A stretch of DNA of 64,000 bases from Pseudomonas sp. CAN1 (GCF_030462585.1 NZ_JASMRU010000003.1:69914-133913), one strand, 5' to 3'; counted from the stretch's first letter, positions 54,090 through 63,816 are shown. Translations and numbers: made by a program. The notes: generated from the sequence alone by a model not told the origin.

Positions 54090-55427
54090 TCAGTGAAGCG
54101 CTTCCACCAGGGTGGCACGCAGGGAGTTGGGCAGTGCTTCGTAGATTTCCACGTCGACGAACTGGCCGATCAGGCGCGGGTTGTCGCAGCGGAAGTTGAC
54201 CACGCGGTTGTTCTCGGTGCGGCCCTGCAGCTGGCCAGGGTCGCGCTTGGCGTAGTCAGTGACGAGGATGCGCTGAATGGTGCCGACCATCCGTCGGCTG
54301 ATCTCGAAGCCCTGGTGATTGAGGCGGCTGTTGAGCGTCAGCAGGCGCTGCTTCTTCACTTCGTCCGGGGTGTCGTCCACCAGGTCGGCAGCCGGTGTGC
54401 CCGGGCGCGAGCTGTAGATGAAGGAGAAGGAGTAGTCGAAGCCGACATTCTCCACCAGCTTCAGGGTCTGCTCGAAGTCCTTCTCGGTCTCGCCGGGGAA
54501 GCCGATGATGAAGTCCGAACTGATGCAGATGTCCGGCACCGCGGCCTTCAGCTTGCGGATGCGCGACTTGAACTCCAGCGCCGTGTGGTTGCGCTTCATC
54601 GCCGCCAGGATGCGGTCGGAGCCGGCCTGCACCGGCAGGTGGACGAACTTCACCAGCTGCGGCACTTCGGCGTGGGCGGCGATCAGCGAGTCGGAGAATT
54701 CCAGCGGGTGCGAGGTGGTGTAGCGGATGCGCTCGATGCCATCGACCTCGGCCACCACGCGGATCAGCTCGGCAAAGTCGGCGATGCGTCCGTCATGGGT
54801 CGGGCCGCGGTAGCCGTTGACGTTCTGGCCGAGCAGGGTGACTTCCTTCACGCCGTTCTCGGCCAGGTGGATCACCTCGGCGAGCACATCATCGAACGGC
54901 CGGCTGACTTCCTCGCCGCGGGTGTAGGGCACCACGCAGAAGGTGCAGTACTTGCTGCAACCTTCCATCACCGAGACGAAGGCGGTGGGGCCGTCGACGC
55001 GGGGCTCGGGCAGGCGGTCGAACTTCTCGATCTCCGGGAAGGACACGTCCACCTGCGGTTTGCGCGTGGTGCGGGCGGCGTCAATCATCTCCGGCAGGCG
55101 GTGCAGGGTTTGCGGGCCGAACACCACGTCGACGTAGGGTGCGCGCTCGCGAATCGCCGCGCCTTCCTGGCTGGCCACGCAGCCACCGACGCCGATCACC
55201 AGGTTCGGGTTCTGCTGCTTCAGCGTGCGCCAGGCGCCCAGCTCGGAGAACACCTTCTCCTGGGCCTTCTCGCGGATCGAACAGGTGTTGAGCAGGATGA
55301 CGTCGGCGTCTTCGGCCTTCTCGGTGATTTCCATGGCCTGGTGCTCACCCAGCAGGTCGGCCATGCGCGAGCTGTCGTACTCGTTCATCTGGCAGCCGTG
55401 GGTCTGGATGAAAAGCTTCTTGGCCAT
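54090..55427 (-). CDS. miaB: tRNA-2-methylthio-N6-dimethylallyladenosine synthase MiaB
   Basis: Radical-SAM methylthiotransferase modifying A37 of tRNAs reading UNN codons. The 445-residue protein has the N-terminal UPF0004 domain ([11 protein letters not shown] with Cys12, [18 protein letters not shown]), the radical-SAM CSKYCTFC triad and a C-terminal TRAM domain ([25 protein letters not shown]). It starts from ATG at 55427 and leads into ybeZ-ybeY-corC. Confidence 0.97.
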   Translation of the reverse strand: MAKKLFIQTHGCQMNEYDSSRMADLLGEHQAMEITEKAEDADVILLNTCSIREKAQEKVFSELGAWRTLKQQNPNLVIGVGGCVASQEGAAIRERAPYVDVVFGPQTLHRLPEMIDAARTTRKPQVDVSFPEIEKFDRLPEPRVDGPTAFVSVMEGCSKYCTFCVVPYTRGEEVSRPFDDVLAEVIHLAENGVKEVTLLGQNVNGYRGPTHDGRIADFAELIRVVAEVDGIERIRYTTSHPLEFSDSLIAAHAEVPQLVKFVHLPVQAGSDRILAAMKRNHTALEFKSRIRKLKAAVPDICISSDFIIGFPGETEKDFEQTLKLVENVGFDYSFSFIYSSRPGTPAADLVDDTPDEVKKQRLLTLNSRLNHQGFEISRRMVGTIQRILVTDYAKRDPGQLQGRTENNRVVNFRCDNPRLIGQFVDVEIYEALPNSLRATLVEALH

Positions 55428-55563
55428 GGAACCTGTCTTGTTCTGGTTAAAAAATGACCGCGCATTATAAGCCCCGAGGCAGGTGTCTACCAGCGGCGGG
55501 CTTGAAGCGCGGCTCTCTGTGCTATGCTGCGTGCCCTTTTTGCAAAGCTGTCATCCTTCGTTC

Positions 55564-55896
55564 ATGAGCAAGCGCGAGAACCCGATCTACAAGGTGGTCT
55601 TCCTCAACCAGGGCCAGGTGTACGAGATGTACGCCAAGCAGATCTACCAGAGCGATCTGTGGGGCTTCCTGGAGATCGAGGAGTTCGTCTTCGGCGAGCG
55701 CACCCAGGTGGTGGTGGACCCCAGCGAGGAGAAGCTCAAGGCGCAGTTCGACGGCGTCATCCGCAGCTTCGTGCCCCTGCATTCGATCATCCGCATCGAC
55801 GAAGTGGAGCGCCTGGGCACCGCGAAGATCAGCGACGCCAAGCCCAGCGGCAACGTGATGCCGTTCCCCATGCCGATGCCGGATAAGAACAGCTGA
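55564..55896 (+). CDS. DUF1820 family protein
   Basis: A 110-residue soluble protein, family DUF1820, restricted mainly to gamma-proteobacteria and always near miaB in Pseudomonas as I recall. Conserved: NPIYKVVFLNQGQVYEMYAK (start) and WGFLEIEEFVFGERTQVVVDPSEEKL, with IIRIDEVER. Nothing suggests an enzyme; its compact beta-rich pattern could be an RNA- or protein-binding fold. Divergent from miaB. The start at 55564 follows the family; further in-frame codons upstream are not plausible. Confidence 0.85.
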   Translation: MSKRENPIYKVVFLNQGQVYEMYAKQIYQSDLWGFLEIEEFVFGERTQVVVDPSEEKLKAQFDGVIRSFVPLHSIIRIDEVERLGTAKISDAKPSGNVMPFPMPMPDKNS

Positions 55897-55898
55897 AG

Positions 55899-55981
55899 GC
55901 TTCAGGCGGCAGGCTGCAGGCGAAAAGAAAGAGCTGGAGCCTTGCGTGGCGCCCAAGCTCTTGGCCTGTAGCCTGTAGCCG
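55899..55981. repeat. Inverted GGCAGGCTGCAGGC / GCCTGTAGCC repeat unit
   Basis: GGCTTCAGGCGGCAGGCTGC at the left and GGCCTGTAGCCTGTAGCCGC at the right form an imperfect palindrome around an inner AAGAGCT...AGCTCTT hairpin (about 55928-55961). It resembles intergenic repeats common in Pseudomonas and may also end transcription of both flanking genes. Confidence 0.55.
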
Positions 55982-55984
55982 CTC

Positions 55985-56527
55985 TCAGGGCAGCGGCGAG
56001 AACGGCGAGTTGCCGGCGGTCTGCAGTTCGATCAGGTAGTTGCGGAAGATCTGCCCGAGCACCTTGGTGGCGATGTCCAGCTCGTCCTTGTTCATCTGCT
56101 CGGCGACCAGGTCGGCGCTGTCCATGGCGTCTTCGGCGCCGTTGACCGCGGCCATCTTCAGCACGATGTAGGCCTGTACGTTGTTGGCCTTCACGCCTTC
56201 GCCACGGAAGAACATGGTGCCCAGGCGCAGCTGTGCGTCAGCGTGGCCTTGCAGCGAAGCCTTTTCGTACCAGTGCAGGGCGGCCTGGAAGTCGCGCGGC
56301 GCGCGTTCACCGGTGTAGAAGAACTCCCCCAGTTCGAACTGGGCCTGCGCATCGCCGCTGTTGGCGGCCTGCTGGCAACTGGCGAGGGCCTGCTGCAACT
56401 GTTCGGGCACGGTGTTCAGGGTGCAGCGTCCGGTGGCTGGAATCAGCAGCGAGTTGCCGCCCGCCTGAGTGAACAGGGGCAGCGCAAGCAGCAGGCAGCC
56501 CAGCAGGGCGCGACCGGAACGGTACAT
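55985..56527 (-). CDS. Sel1-like repeat (TPR) secreted protein
   Basis: A 180-residue exported protein: signal peptide MYRSGRALLGCLLLALPLFTQA, then Sel1-type helical repeats (NSGDAQAQFELGEFFYTG, DFQAALHWYEKASLQGHADAQLRLGTMFFRGEGV). Probably periplasmic and protein-binding. The start at 56527 follows the signal peptide; a longer in-frame extension reaches 56593, inside the candidate promoter. No partner can be named from context. Confidence 0.8.
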   Translation of the reverse strand: MYRSGRALLGCLLLALPLFTQAGGNSLLIPATGRCTLNTVPEQLQQALASCQQAANSGDAQAQFELGEFFYTGERAPRDFQAALHWYEKASLQGHADAQLRLGTMFFRGEGVKANNVQAYIVLKMAAVNGAEDAMDSADLVAEQMNKDELDIATKVLGQIFRNYLIELQTAGNSPFSPLP

Positions 56528-56593
56528 GGGGGACAACGGCCTCCAGAATCGAGGGCGGGCATGGCCCGGCCAGCGAAATGCGCCGGCCTTCAC

Positions 56594-56623
56594 ATTATGA
56601 AATAAGCAGGCGCTTCCTTACAA
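56594..56623 (-). promoter_or_regulatory. Candidate sigma-70 promoter of the Sel1 gene
   Basis: On the minus strand TTGTAA (56618-56623) and CATAAT (56594-56599) are spaced by 18 bp, a reasonable sigma-70 pair about 60 bp upstream of the chosen start codon. Confidence 0.55.
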
Positions 56624-56721
56624 AGTCTTTACCTTCTTTTCTGTTCTTTCGTCAGAAGGCAGCGACAGCGGATGCTCGGCGTAAAGTACGAATAAAGCGC
56701 TGAAAGTACCAGCGCAGAGCG

Positions 56722-56745
56722 GAAGGCGCCCGGATGGGCGCCTTC
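56722..56745 (-). terminator. Hairpin downstream of hemL
   Basis: GAAGGCGCCC / GGGCGCCTTC, perfect 10-bp stem with a 4-base loop, 22 bp past the hemL stop. No T-run follows, so strength is uncertain. Confidence 0.6.
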
Positions 56746-56767
56746 GCGAGGGTGCCGCCTGGCGCAG

Positions 56768-58054
56768 TTACTTCAGCGCGGCGAAGGCGCGCTCGGCGGC
56801 GTCCAGAGTCAGCTTCAGCTCGGTTTCGCCGTGGGCGATGGAGGTGAAGCCGGCCTCGAAGGCGCTCGGCGCGAGGTAGACTCCAGCGTCCAGCATCAGG
56901 TGGAAGAAGCGCTTGAAGCGTTCCGCATCGCTGGTCATCACGTCATCGAAGGTGACGATGGCATCGGCGCCGGTGAAGTACAGGCCGAACATCGCGGCGC
57001 CCGCCTGGGTGGTCACGAACGGAATACCGGCAGCGTCGGCGCGCTCCTGCAGGCCCTGCAGCATGCGGGTGGTGTAGGTGGTCAGCTCGTCGTGGAAGCC
57101 GGCGCGGCTGATCAGGCGCAGGGTGGTCAGGCCGGCGGCCATGGCCAGCGGGTTACCTGACAGGGTACCGGCCTGGTAGACCGGGCCGAGCGGGGAGATC
57201 TGCTCCATGATCTCGCGCTTGCCACCGAAGGCGCCCACCGGCATGCCGCCGCCGATGATCTTGCCGAAGGTCGACAGGTCCGGGATGATGCCGTAGTGCG
57301 CCTGGGCGCCGCCCAGGGCCACGCGGAAGCCGGTCATCACTTCGTCGAAGATCAGCACCACGCCGTGCTTGTCGCACAGGCTGCGCAGGCCTTCGAGGAA
57401 GCCCGGCGCCGGCGGCACGCAGTTCATGTTGCCGGCGACCGGCTCGACGATGATGCAGGCCACGTCCTTGCCGACTTCGGCCAGGGTCTTCTCGACGGCG
57501 GCGATGTCGTTGTAGGGCAGGGTCAGGGTGTGTTTGGCGAAGGCTGCCGGCACGCCCGGGGAGTTCGGTACGCCGAAGGTCAGGGCGCCGGAGCCGGCTT
57601 TTACCAGCAGGCTGTCCGAGTGACCGTGGTAGCAGCCCTCGAACTTGATGATGCTGTCGCGGCCGGTGTAGCCACGGGCCAGGCGGATGGCGCTCATGGT
57701 GGCTTCGGTGCCGGAGCTGACCATGCGCACCATGTCCATGGACGGCACCAGGGAGCAGACCAGGTCGGCCATTTCCACTTCCAGCGCGGTCGGCGCGCCG
57801 TAGGACAGGCCGTGGTCGAGCTGCTTGCGCACCGCGTCGAGCACATCCGGGTGGCTGTGGCCGAGGATCATCGGGCCCCAGGAGCCGACGTAGTCGACGT
57901 AGCGCTTGTCATCCTCGTCCACCACGTAGGCGCCTTCCGCGTGCTTGAAGAACAGCGGGGTGCCTCCGACGCTCTTGAACGCGCGCACCGGCGAGTTCAC
58001 GCCACCGGGGATGTGTTTCTGGGCATTGGCGAAAAGCGTTTCGGAACGGGACAT
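56768..58054 (-). CDS. hemL: Glutamate-1-semialdehyde 2,1-aminomutase
   Basis: PLP enzyme forming 5-aminolevulinate in the C5 heme pathway. The 428-residue class III aminotransferase-type protein has [18 protein letters not shown] at the start, the PLP-Lys in [18 protein letters not shown] and [16 protein letters not shown] (PLP Asp side). Neighbour thiE and thiD upstream on the same strand form a common Pseudomonas order thiD-thiE-hemL. Confidence 0.97.
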   Translation of the reverse strand: MSRSETLFANAQKHIPGGVNSPVRAFKSVGGTPLFFKHAEGAYVVDEDDKRYVDYVGSWGPMILGHSHPDVLDAVRKQLDHGLSYGAPTALEVEMADLVCSLVPSMDMVRMVSSGTEATMSAIRLARGYTGRDSIIKFEGCYHGHSDSLLVKAGSGALTFGVPNSPGVPAAFAKHTLTLPYNDIAAVEKTLAEVGKDVACIIVEPVAGNMNCVPPAPGFLEGLRSLCDKHGVVLIFDEVMTGFRVALGGAQAHYGIIPDLSTFGKIIGGGMPVGAFGGKREIMEQISPLGPVYQAGTLSGNPLAMAAGLTTLRLISRAGFHDELTTYTTRMLQGLQERADAAGIPFVTTQAGAAMFGLYFTGADAIVTFDDVMTSDAERFKRFFHLMLDAGVYLAPSAFEAGFTSIAHGETELKLTLDAAERAFAALK

Positions 58055-58095
58055 GGTGTACCTCGCGAAGCTGTGAAGGGCCGGGCGCGTGGCGC

Positions 58096-58725
58096 TCAGC
58101 GGGTTTCGAAGAGTTGGCTGAAGGCGCGCGCACGCTGTTCGACTTCGGCCGGAGAGTCGGCGGCGAACAGGGCGTGGATCACGGCGATCATGTCGGCGCC
58201 GCGGGCGATCAGCTCGGGCGCGTTATCCAGGGTCACACCGCCGATGGCTACCAGCGGCACGTTGAAGCGGGCCTTGGCCTGTTCCAGCAGTTCGACGCTG
58301 GCGGCGGAGGCGCCGGGTTTGGTCTGGGAGGCGAAGAAGCGGCCGAAGGCGACGTAGCTGGCGCCCTCGGCGATGGCTTTTTCGGCCATATCGAGGCTGG
58401 CGTGGCAGGTGCCGCCGATGACCGCGTTGCGGCCGAGCAGGGCGCGGGCGGCGGCCAGCGAGCCGTCGGTCTGCCCCAGGTGCACGCTGACGCCCAGGCG
58501 CGCGGCCAGTTCGGCGTCGTCGTTGATCAGCAGCGTGGCGCCATGGCGTGCGCAAAGCTCGCGCAGCGCCTCGGCTTCGCGCAGGCGGCGCGAGGCGTCG
58601 TCGGACTTGTCGCGGTACTGCAGCAGTTTCGCTCCGCCCTTGAGGGCGGCTTCGACGTAGGGCAGCAGACGGCCGCCGTCGAGCAGCTGGCTGTCGGTGA
58701 TGGCGTAGAGTCCGCGCAGTTTCAT
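58096..58725 (-). CDS. thiE: Thiamine-phosphate synthase
   Basis: Joins the pyrimidine and thiazole phosphates to thiamine phosphate. The 209-residue TIM-barrel protein has [48 protein letters not shown] and [16 protein letters not shown] at 58725 has GAGG five bases before it; GTG one codon upstream is alternative. Works between ThiD (upstream gene) and ThiL (15822). Confidence 0.95.
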   Translation of the reverse strand: MKLRGLYAITDSQLLDGGRLLPYVEAALKGGAKLLQYRDKSDDASRRLREAEALRELCARHGATLLINDDAELAARLGVSVHLGQTDGSLAAARALLGRNAVIGGTCHASLDMAEKAIAEGASYVAFGRFFASQTKPGASAASVELLEQAKARFNVPLVAIGGVTLDNAPELIARGADMIAVIHALFAADSPAEVEQRARAFSQLFETR

Positions 58726-58770
58726 CACTACCTCGATTTCACGCGCCCGCTGCGGCGGGCGCCTTGCGTA

Positions 58771-59568
58771 TTAAGAGCAGAAGTCCAGCGGCAGGCGGCG
58801 CGGCACGTACTGGCCGTGGCCGGGCGCTTCCGCGTCGCGCAGGGTGCGCCAGGTGTAGTCCAGGGCGCTGCGTACCGCGCTTACCAGTTCCTCGCCCAGG
58901 GCCAGGCGGCCGGCGAGGGTGCTCGCCAGGGTGCAGCCCGAACCGTGGTAGCTGCCGGGCAGGCGCTGGCAGGTGAAGGTGTGGCGCTGGCCGTCACGGG
59001 TGTACAGGCGATTGTGCACTTCGGATTCGTCGCCGTGGCCGCCGGTGATCAGCAGGGTCTGTATATAAGGCAGCAGCTTGTCGGCGCATTCGTCCGCCGT
59101 GCCTTCGGGCAGTTCGGCGAGGATGCGCGCCTCGGGCAGGTTAGGCGTGGCCACCGCGGCAATCGGCAGCAGGCGTTCGCGCATGGCGTAGCCGACATCG
59201 TCCTTGCCCAGCGAACCGCCGCCGCCGGCGCGCAGTACCGGGTCGCAGACCAGCGGGATGCCCGGCAGGGATTGCATGATCTCGACCACCGTGTCGACCA
59301 TCTGCACCGAGCCGAGCATGCCCAGCTTGACCGCGGCCACCGACAGGTCGGCGATCACCGCGTTGGCCTGGGCCAGCACCCATTCGCGGTCGAGCACGCG
59401 GAAGTCGGAAACGTTGACGGTATCCTGAACGGTCAGCGCGGTGACGGCGGGCGCCGCGTGGCAGCCTTGGGCGATCAGGGCTTCGATATCGGCCTGCAGG
59501 CCGGCACCGCCACTGGGGTCGTGGCCGGACAGGCAGAGCACTACGGGTCGGGAGGCAGGTGTTTTCAT
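58771..59568 (-). CDS. thiD: Hydroxymethylpyrimidine/phosphomethylpyrimidine kinase
   Basis: Phosphorylates hydroxymethylpyrimidine twice with ATP. The 265-residue ribokinase-fold protein has VVLCLSGHDPSGGAGLQADIEA (residues 9-30), VKLGMLGSVQMV, VCDPVLRAGGGGSL and the anion hole/catalytic SYHGSGCTLASTLAG. Start fixed at 59568 by family alignment. It is divergent from ladS, with a 208-bp shared gap. Confidence 0.95.
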   Translation of the reverse strand: MKTPASRPVVLCLSGHDPSGGAGLQADIEALIAQGCHAAPAVTALTVQDTVNVSDFRVLDREWVLAQANAVIADLSVAAVKLGMLGSVQMVDTVVEIMQSLPGIPLVCDPVLRAGGGGSLGKDDVGYAMRERLLPIAAVATPNLPEARILAELPEGTADECADKLLPYIQTLLITGGHGDESEVHNRLYTRDGQRHTFTCQRLPGSYHGSGCTLASTLAGRLALGEELVSAVRSALDYTWRTLRDAEAPGHGQYVPRRLPLDFCS

Positions 59569-59679
59569 GGCGCGGGAGCTTATCACCAAAATGCGCCGCT
59601 GAGCTGACCGAACGGTCCGATTGGCGCCGCCCGGCCAGGGCCTGCCCGGATGGTCGAATGCCACGGGGCACAAGGCCTG

Positions 59680-59688
59680 TGCTAGAGT
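59680..59688 (+). promoter_or_regulatory. Candidate extended -10 promoter of ladS
   Basis: TGC-TAGAGT (59680-59688) lies 88 bp upstream of the ladS ATG. A small inverted repeat GACCG-AA-CGGTC (59607-59618) is further up and could be a binding site for a regulator. Confidence 0.4.
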
Positions 59689-59776
59689 TCGCCGATTCCA
59701 ACACAACGCCACCACAGGGCGCCAAAGCGGGAGATGGGGATCTCCGGCGCGGCTGTCGGCGGCACTGCGGGGCACC

Positions 59777-62167
59777 ATGCGGCACTGGCTGATCTTCCTG
59801 ATCCTTCTCATTCTCTCGCCAGTGGCGAGCGCCATCAGCTTCGACGAGCACGTCGGGCAATTGCCCCTGGGGCGGGCGATGGATGTCTTCGAGGACGTGC
59901 GCGGCACCGCCGACATCGCCGAGATCAGCTCGCCCGCGCTGGCTGCCAGCTTCCGCCGTCATGAGCGCGACGTACTGAATGCCGGCTATTCGCGCTCGGT
60001 GTTCTGGCTGCGCCTGGACCTCGACTATCAACCGAAGCCTTCGCGCGACCCGGCCAACTGGCTGCTGGAGCTGGCCTACCCGCCGCTGGACAAGCTCGAC
60101 CTCTACCTGCCCGACGGCCAGGGCGGCTTCAAGCTCGCCCAGCGCACCGGCGACACGCTGCCGTTCGACAGCCGGCCGATCCGCCAGAACAACTACCTGT
60201 TCGACCTCAAGCTGGAGCCGGGCAAGCCGTTGCGCGTCTACCTGCGCCTGGAAAGCCAGGGCTCGATCCAGGCGCCGCTGACGCTCTGGTCGTCCAAGGC
60301 CTACCTGGAAGAGCAGCCGGGGCGCATCTACGTGCTGGGCATCATCTACGGCGTGCTGCTGGTGATGCTGATCTACAACCTGTTCATCTTCCTCAGCGTC
60401 CGCGATACCAGCTACCTCTACTACATCCTCTATATCGCCTCGTTCGGCCTCTACCAGATCTCGGTGAACGGCGCCGGCATCGAGTACTTCTGGCCGAACA
60501 ATCCCTGGTGGGCAAATGCTTCCACGCCGTTCCTGATCGGCTCGGCGGGGCTGTTCGGCTGTCAGTTCGCCCGCAGTTTCCTGCACACCCGCGAACACAG
60601 CCTGTGGATCGACCGCATCCTGCGCGTGCTGATGGGCGTGGGCGCGCTGGTGATGGTGCTGGCGCTGACCGTCAGCTATGCCATCGCCCTGCGTCTGGCT
60701 ACCTACCTGGCGCTGGCCTTCACCGTGGTGATCTTCACTGCCGGCATCCTCGCCTGGCTGCGCGGCATGCGCGTGGCGCGCTACTTCATCTTCGCCTGGA
60801 GCGCCTTCCTGCTCGGCGGCATCATCAACACGCTGATGGTGCTGGGCCTGCTGCCGAACGTCTTCCTGACCATGTACGCCAGCCAGATCGGCTCGGCGCT
60901 GGAGGTCGGCCTGCTGTCGCTGGCGCTGGCCGACCGCATCAACGCCATGAAGGAAGAGCGTACGCGCATCCTCCAGGAAACCAGCCGCAAGCTGGAGCAA
61001 CTGAACCTGGAGCTGGCCAGCAGCAACCGCCTGAAGGACGAATTCCTTGCCACCGTCACCCACGAACTGCGCACACCGATGAGCGGGGTGATCGGTTCGC
61101 TGGAGCTGATGCAGACGGTGCCCATGGACGTCGAACTGGCCCAGTACCACAAGACCGCCAGCGGCTCGGCGCGCGACATGATGCGCATGGTCAACGACAT
61201 CCTCGCGCTGATCGAGCTGCAGGCCGGCAAGCTCTACCCGCGCCGCGAGCCGTTCAGCCTGCGCGGCCTGTGCGACGGGCTGCGCGCGCAGTACGCGCCG
61301 CGCGCCGAGGAGCGCGGGTTGCGCTTCGTCCTGCAGCTGGACGAAAGCCTGCCCGATACCCTCGAAGGCGACGCCGGCAAGCTGGCTCAGGCGCTGAACT
61401 ACCTGATCGACAACGCCATCAAGTTCACCCACCAGGGTGGCGTCAACCTGCGCGTCAACGGCACGCCGAATGCCGAAGGGCTGGCGCTGCGCATCGAAGT
61501 GCAGGACAGCGGCATCGGTTTCTCCACGCCGGCGGACGGGGCGCTGTACCAGCGCTTCTTCCAGCTCGACGGTTCGCTGACCCGCGAATACGGCGGTCTC
61601 GGCATCGGCCTGGCGCTGTGTCGCAAGCTGGTGGCGTTGCTGGGCGGCGAGCTGGTTCACGAATCGGTGCCGGGGCAGGGCAGCCGCTTCACGCTGACCC
61701 TGCAGGTCGGCCAGCCAGCCCAGGGCATCGCGCCGCCGCCTCGGCGTGCCGGTGGCCAGGCAATGCGCAGCCCGGACCAGTGCACCGTGCTGGTGGTGGA
61801 GGACAACGCCATCAACCAGTTGGTGATCCGCGGCATGCTGCTCAAGCTCGGCTACCGCGTGCGCACCGCCGACAACGGCGCCGAGGCCATCGAGCTGCTG
61901 CGCCGGGAGACCGTCGACACCGTGCTGCTGGACTGCCAGATGCCGGTGATGGATGGCTTCGCCACCTGCCGGGCGATCCGCACTTTGCCGCGTTGCGCGG
62001 ACCTGCCGGTACTGGCCATCACCGCTCACAGTCACAGTGGCGACCGCGAGCGCTGCCTGGCCGCCGGGATGAGCGACTACATGGCCAAGCCGGTGAAGTT
62101 CGAGGAACTGCAGACCCTGCTGCATGACTGGTTGCTGTGCCAGCCGGCGCTGCCCAGTTCGGCCTGA
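59777..62167 (+). CDS. ladS: Hybrid sensor histidine kinase LadS
   Basis: A 796-residue inner-membrane hybrid kinase: signal peptide (about 1-22), periplasmic 7TMR-DISMED2 domain (about 25-165), seven-helix 7TMR-DISM region (about 180-385), coiled coil, HisKA with His429 in TVTHELRTPMSG, HATPase (LIDNAIKFTHQGG, GLGIGLALCRKLV) and a receiver with phospho-Asp719 in VLLDCQMPVMDG. No HPt domain follows. In P. aeruginosa LadS responds to calcium and feeds phosphate through the HPt of GacS to GacA, raising RsmY/RsmZ and favouring biofilm over acute virulence. Divergent from thiD and next to a repeat. Confidence 0.95.
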   Translation: MRHWLIFLILLILSPVASAISFDEHVGQLPLGRAMDVFEDVRGTADIAEISSPALAASFRRHERDVLNAGYSRSVFWLRLDLDYQPKPSRDPANWLLELAYPPLDKLDLYLPDGQGGFKLAQRTGDTLPFDSRPIRQNNYLFDLKLEPGKPLRVYLRLESQGSIQAPLTLWSSKAYLEEQPGRIYVLGIIYGVLLVMLIYNLFIFLSVRDTSYLYYILYIASFGLYQISVNGAGIEYFWPNNPWWANASTPFLIGSAGLFGCQFARSFLHTREHSLWIDRILRVLMGVGALVMVLALTVSYAIALRLATYLALAFTVVIFTAGILAWLRGMRVARYFIFAWSAFLLGGIINTLMVLGLLPNVFLTMYASQIGSALEVGLLSLALADRINAMKEERTRILQETSRKLEQLNLELASSNRLKDEFLATVTHELRTPMSGVIGSLELMQTVPMDVELAQYHKTASGSARDMMRMVNDILALIELQAGKLYPRREPFSLRGLCDGLRAQYAPRAEERGLRFVLQLDESLPDTLEGDAGKLAQALNYLIDNAIKFTHQGGVNLRVNGTPNAEGLALRIEVQDSGIGFSTPADGALYQRFFQLDGSLTREYGGLGIGLALCRKLVALLGGELVHESVPGQGSRFTLTLQVGQPAQGIAPPPRRAGGQAMRSPDQCTVLVVEDNAINQLVIRGMLLKLGYRVRTADNGAEAIELLRRETVDTVLLDCQMPVMDGFATCRAIRTLPRCADLPVLAITAHSHSGDRERCLAAGMSDYMAKPVKFEELQTLLHDWLLCQPALPSSA

Positions 62168-62240
62168 TCGCCACGTCCCGCTGGGGGCGTAGTGCGTGCC
62201 GGCGGAGTTCGTCCGTGATGCTTCTGCGCGGTTCGGTTCG

Positions 62241-62311
62241 GTTCGCGAGCAAGCTCGCTCCTACGAAGAGCGTGTCGCGGCTGACCTGTAGGAGCGAGCT
62301 TGCTCGCGAAC
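62241..62311. repeat. REP doublet (REPIN), canonical arms
   Basis: Arms at 62241-62264 and 62288-62311 with a 23-bp spacer. It lies between the convergent ladS and ilvE genes. Confidence 0.92.
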
Positions 62312-62352
62312 CGTTCTGGCGCCGGGCTCACCTCTATCGAACCCCAAAGAAA

Positions 62353-62384
62353 AACGCCGCGATCCCTTGCGGCATCGCGGCGTT
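62353..62384. terminator. Terminator between ladS and ilvE
   Basis: AACGCCGCGAT / ATCGCGGCGTT, perfect 11-bp stem over a 10-base loop, preceded by an A-run that becomes a T-run for ilvE; CGTTCTTT follows on the plus strand. Confidence 0.85.
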
Positions 62385-62407
62385 CGTTCTTTAGCGGGCT
62401 GTCAGGC

Positions 62408-63427
62408 TCAGACCTTGACGACCCAGCCCTCCGGGCCTTCCACGTCACCCTTCTGGATGCCGGTCAGCTCTTCGTAGAGGCGGCGGGTCACCGGGCCGAC
62501 GTCGTCGCGGCTGAAGAACACGTGCAGGTTGTCCTTGTACTGGATGCCGCCGATCGGGGTGATCACCGCGGCGGTACCGCAGGCGCCGGCTTCCTTGAAG
62601 CGCGCCAGGTCGTCGATGTGCACGTCGCCTTCGACCACTTTCAGGCCCAGGCGCTGTTCGGCCAGCTGCATCAGCGACAGGCGGGTGATGCCCGGCAGCA
62701 CGGAGCTGGAGCGCGGGGTGACGAACTCGTTGTCCTGGGTGATGGCGAAGAAGTTCGCCGAGCCCACTTCCTCGATGCGGCTGTGGGTGGCCGGGTCGAG
62801 GTAGATGCAGTCGGCGAAGCCGTCTTTCTTGGCCTGGGCGCCGGGCATCAGGCTGGCGGCGTAGTTGCCGCCGACCTTGGCGGCGCCGGTGCCGTTGGGG
62901 GCGGCGCGGTCGTAGGTGGAGATCACGAAGTCATGGGGCTTCATGCCGCCCTTGAAGTAGGCGCCGACGGGGATGCAGAACACCGAGAAGATGAATTCCG
63001 GAGCCGGGCGCACGCCGATGTTGTCGCCCACGCCGATCACGAACGGGCGCAGGTACAGCGCGCCGCCGGAGCCGTACGGCGGAATGAAGCGCTCGTTGGC
63101 GCGCACGACCTGCTTGCAGGCCTCGATGAACTGCGCCTCGGAAACTTGCGGCATCAGTACGCGGGCGCAGCTGCGGGCCATGCGCGCGGCGTTCTGGTCC
63201 GGGCGGAACAGGTTGATCGAGCCGTCCTTGCAGCGGTAGGCCTTCAGACCTTCGAAGCACTGCTGGCCGTAGTGCAGGGCCGAGGAGCCTTCACTGATGT
63301 GCAGGGTGTTGTCTTCGGTCAGCTTGCCGTCGTCCCACAGACCATCGCGCCAGTGGGAGATGTAGCGGAAGTCGGTCTTGATGTAATCGAATCCGAGCGT
63401 GCCCCAATCGATGTCTTTCTGTTCCAT
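62408..63427 (-). CDS. ilvE: Branched-chain amino-acid aminotransferase
   Basis: PLP fold-type IV enzyme interconverting leucine, isoleucine and valine with their 2-oxo acids. The 339-residue length is of the longer (BCAT2-like, eukaryote-type) subgroup also present in Pseudomonas. Signatures: GLKAYRCKDGSINLFRPDQNAARM, the PLP-Lys in GAAKVGGNYAAS, YLDPATHSRIEEVGSANFF and VLPGITRLSLMQLAEQRLGL. The ATG at 63427 has GAGG five bases upstream; a TTG five codons earlier is possible. Not adjacent to other branched-chain genes. Confidence 0.95.
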   Translation of the reverse strand: MEQKDIDWGTLGFDYIKTDFRYISHWRDGLWDDGKLTEDNTLHISEGSSALHYGQQCFEGLKAYRCKDGSINLFRPDQNAARMARSCARVLMPQVSEAQFIEACKQVVRANERFIPPYGSGGALYLRPFVIGVGDNIGVRPAPEFIFSVFCIPVGAYFKGGMKPHDFVISTYDRAAPNGTGAAKVGGNYAASLMPGAQAKKDGFADCIYLDPATHSRIEEVGSANFFAITQDNEFVTPRSSSVLPGITRLSLMQLAEQRLGLKVVEGDVHIDDLARFKEAGACGTAAVITPIGGIQYKDNLHVFFSRDDVGPVTRRLYEELTGIQKGDVEGPEGWVVKV

Positions 63428-63442
63428 GGTTGCCTCATTCAA

Positions 63443-63816
63443 AGGGATTACCTGCGGCTGCCGCGAGCCATGCGAGGCCGGCGAACATCCGGGCAGAGGG
63501 TTTGGCGGGCTCTGGCAGCGGGCGCGGGCTGAATCGACCAGGGATTCGGCTGCGGGGCGGGAACGATCGTTCGCCGCGGGATGGTCACCGCCAGGACTCC
63601 ATCAAGACCTGCCATGATACCGGCGATATTCGCGGCTGTGGGCACCGGCCCGCGAATATCGCTGCCATCAGTCGCTTCGGGAACCGAGCGACAGGGCGAC
63701 GGCTGACAGCCTGTTCCTTCCGCTGCTGCGCGCGTCGCCTTCCTATATAGGGAGGTGCCACCCAGGAATTGGCATTAATTTGTGAATGCCTTTTCCTATG
63801 CTGAATGTTGTTCGTC
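63443..63816. other. Intergenic region between ilvE and an IclR-type gene
   Basis: A 374-bp gap. It contains a long perfect inverted repeat (63623-63662) and a smaller one, GGCATT / AATGCC (63763-63782). No gene is supported. It should include the ilvE promoter and the 3' end of the upstream transcript, both on the minus strand. Confidence 0.5.
63623..63662. repeat. Perfect 13-bp inverted repeat
   Basis: GCGATATTCGCGG (63623-63635) and CCGCGAATATCGC (63650-63662), separated by 14 bp. There is no T-run, and the sequence is not a member of the REP families listed. It may be an operator, a terminator or a solitary palindrome. Confidence 0.7.

Noticed and set aside
59141-62125. A 994-codon open frame on the minus strand opposite ladS and part of thiD
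   Set aside because: It is a shadow of high third-position GC. Its translation is Gln/Ala/His/Arg-rich low-complexity text, while both opposite genes have complete known domains.
63740-63800. Sigma-54 type promoter (TTGGCATTAATTTGTG) near the right edge
   Set aside because: The -12 GC and proper spacing are missing.
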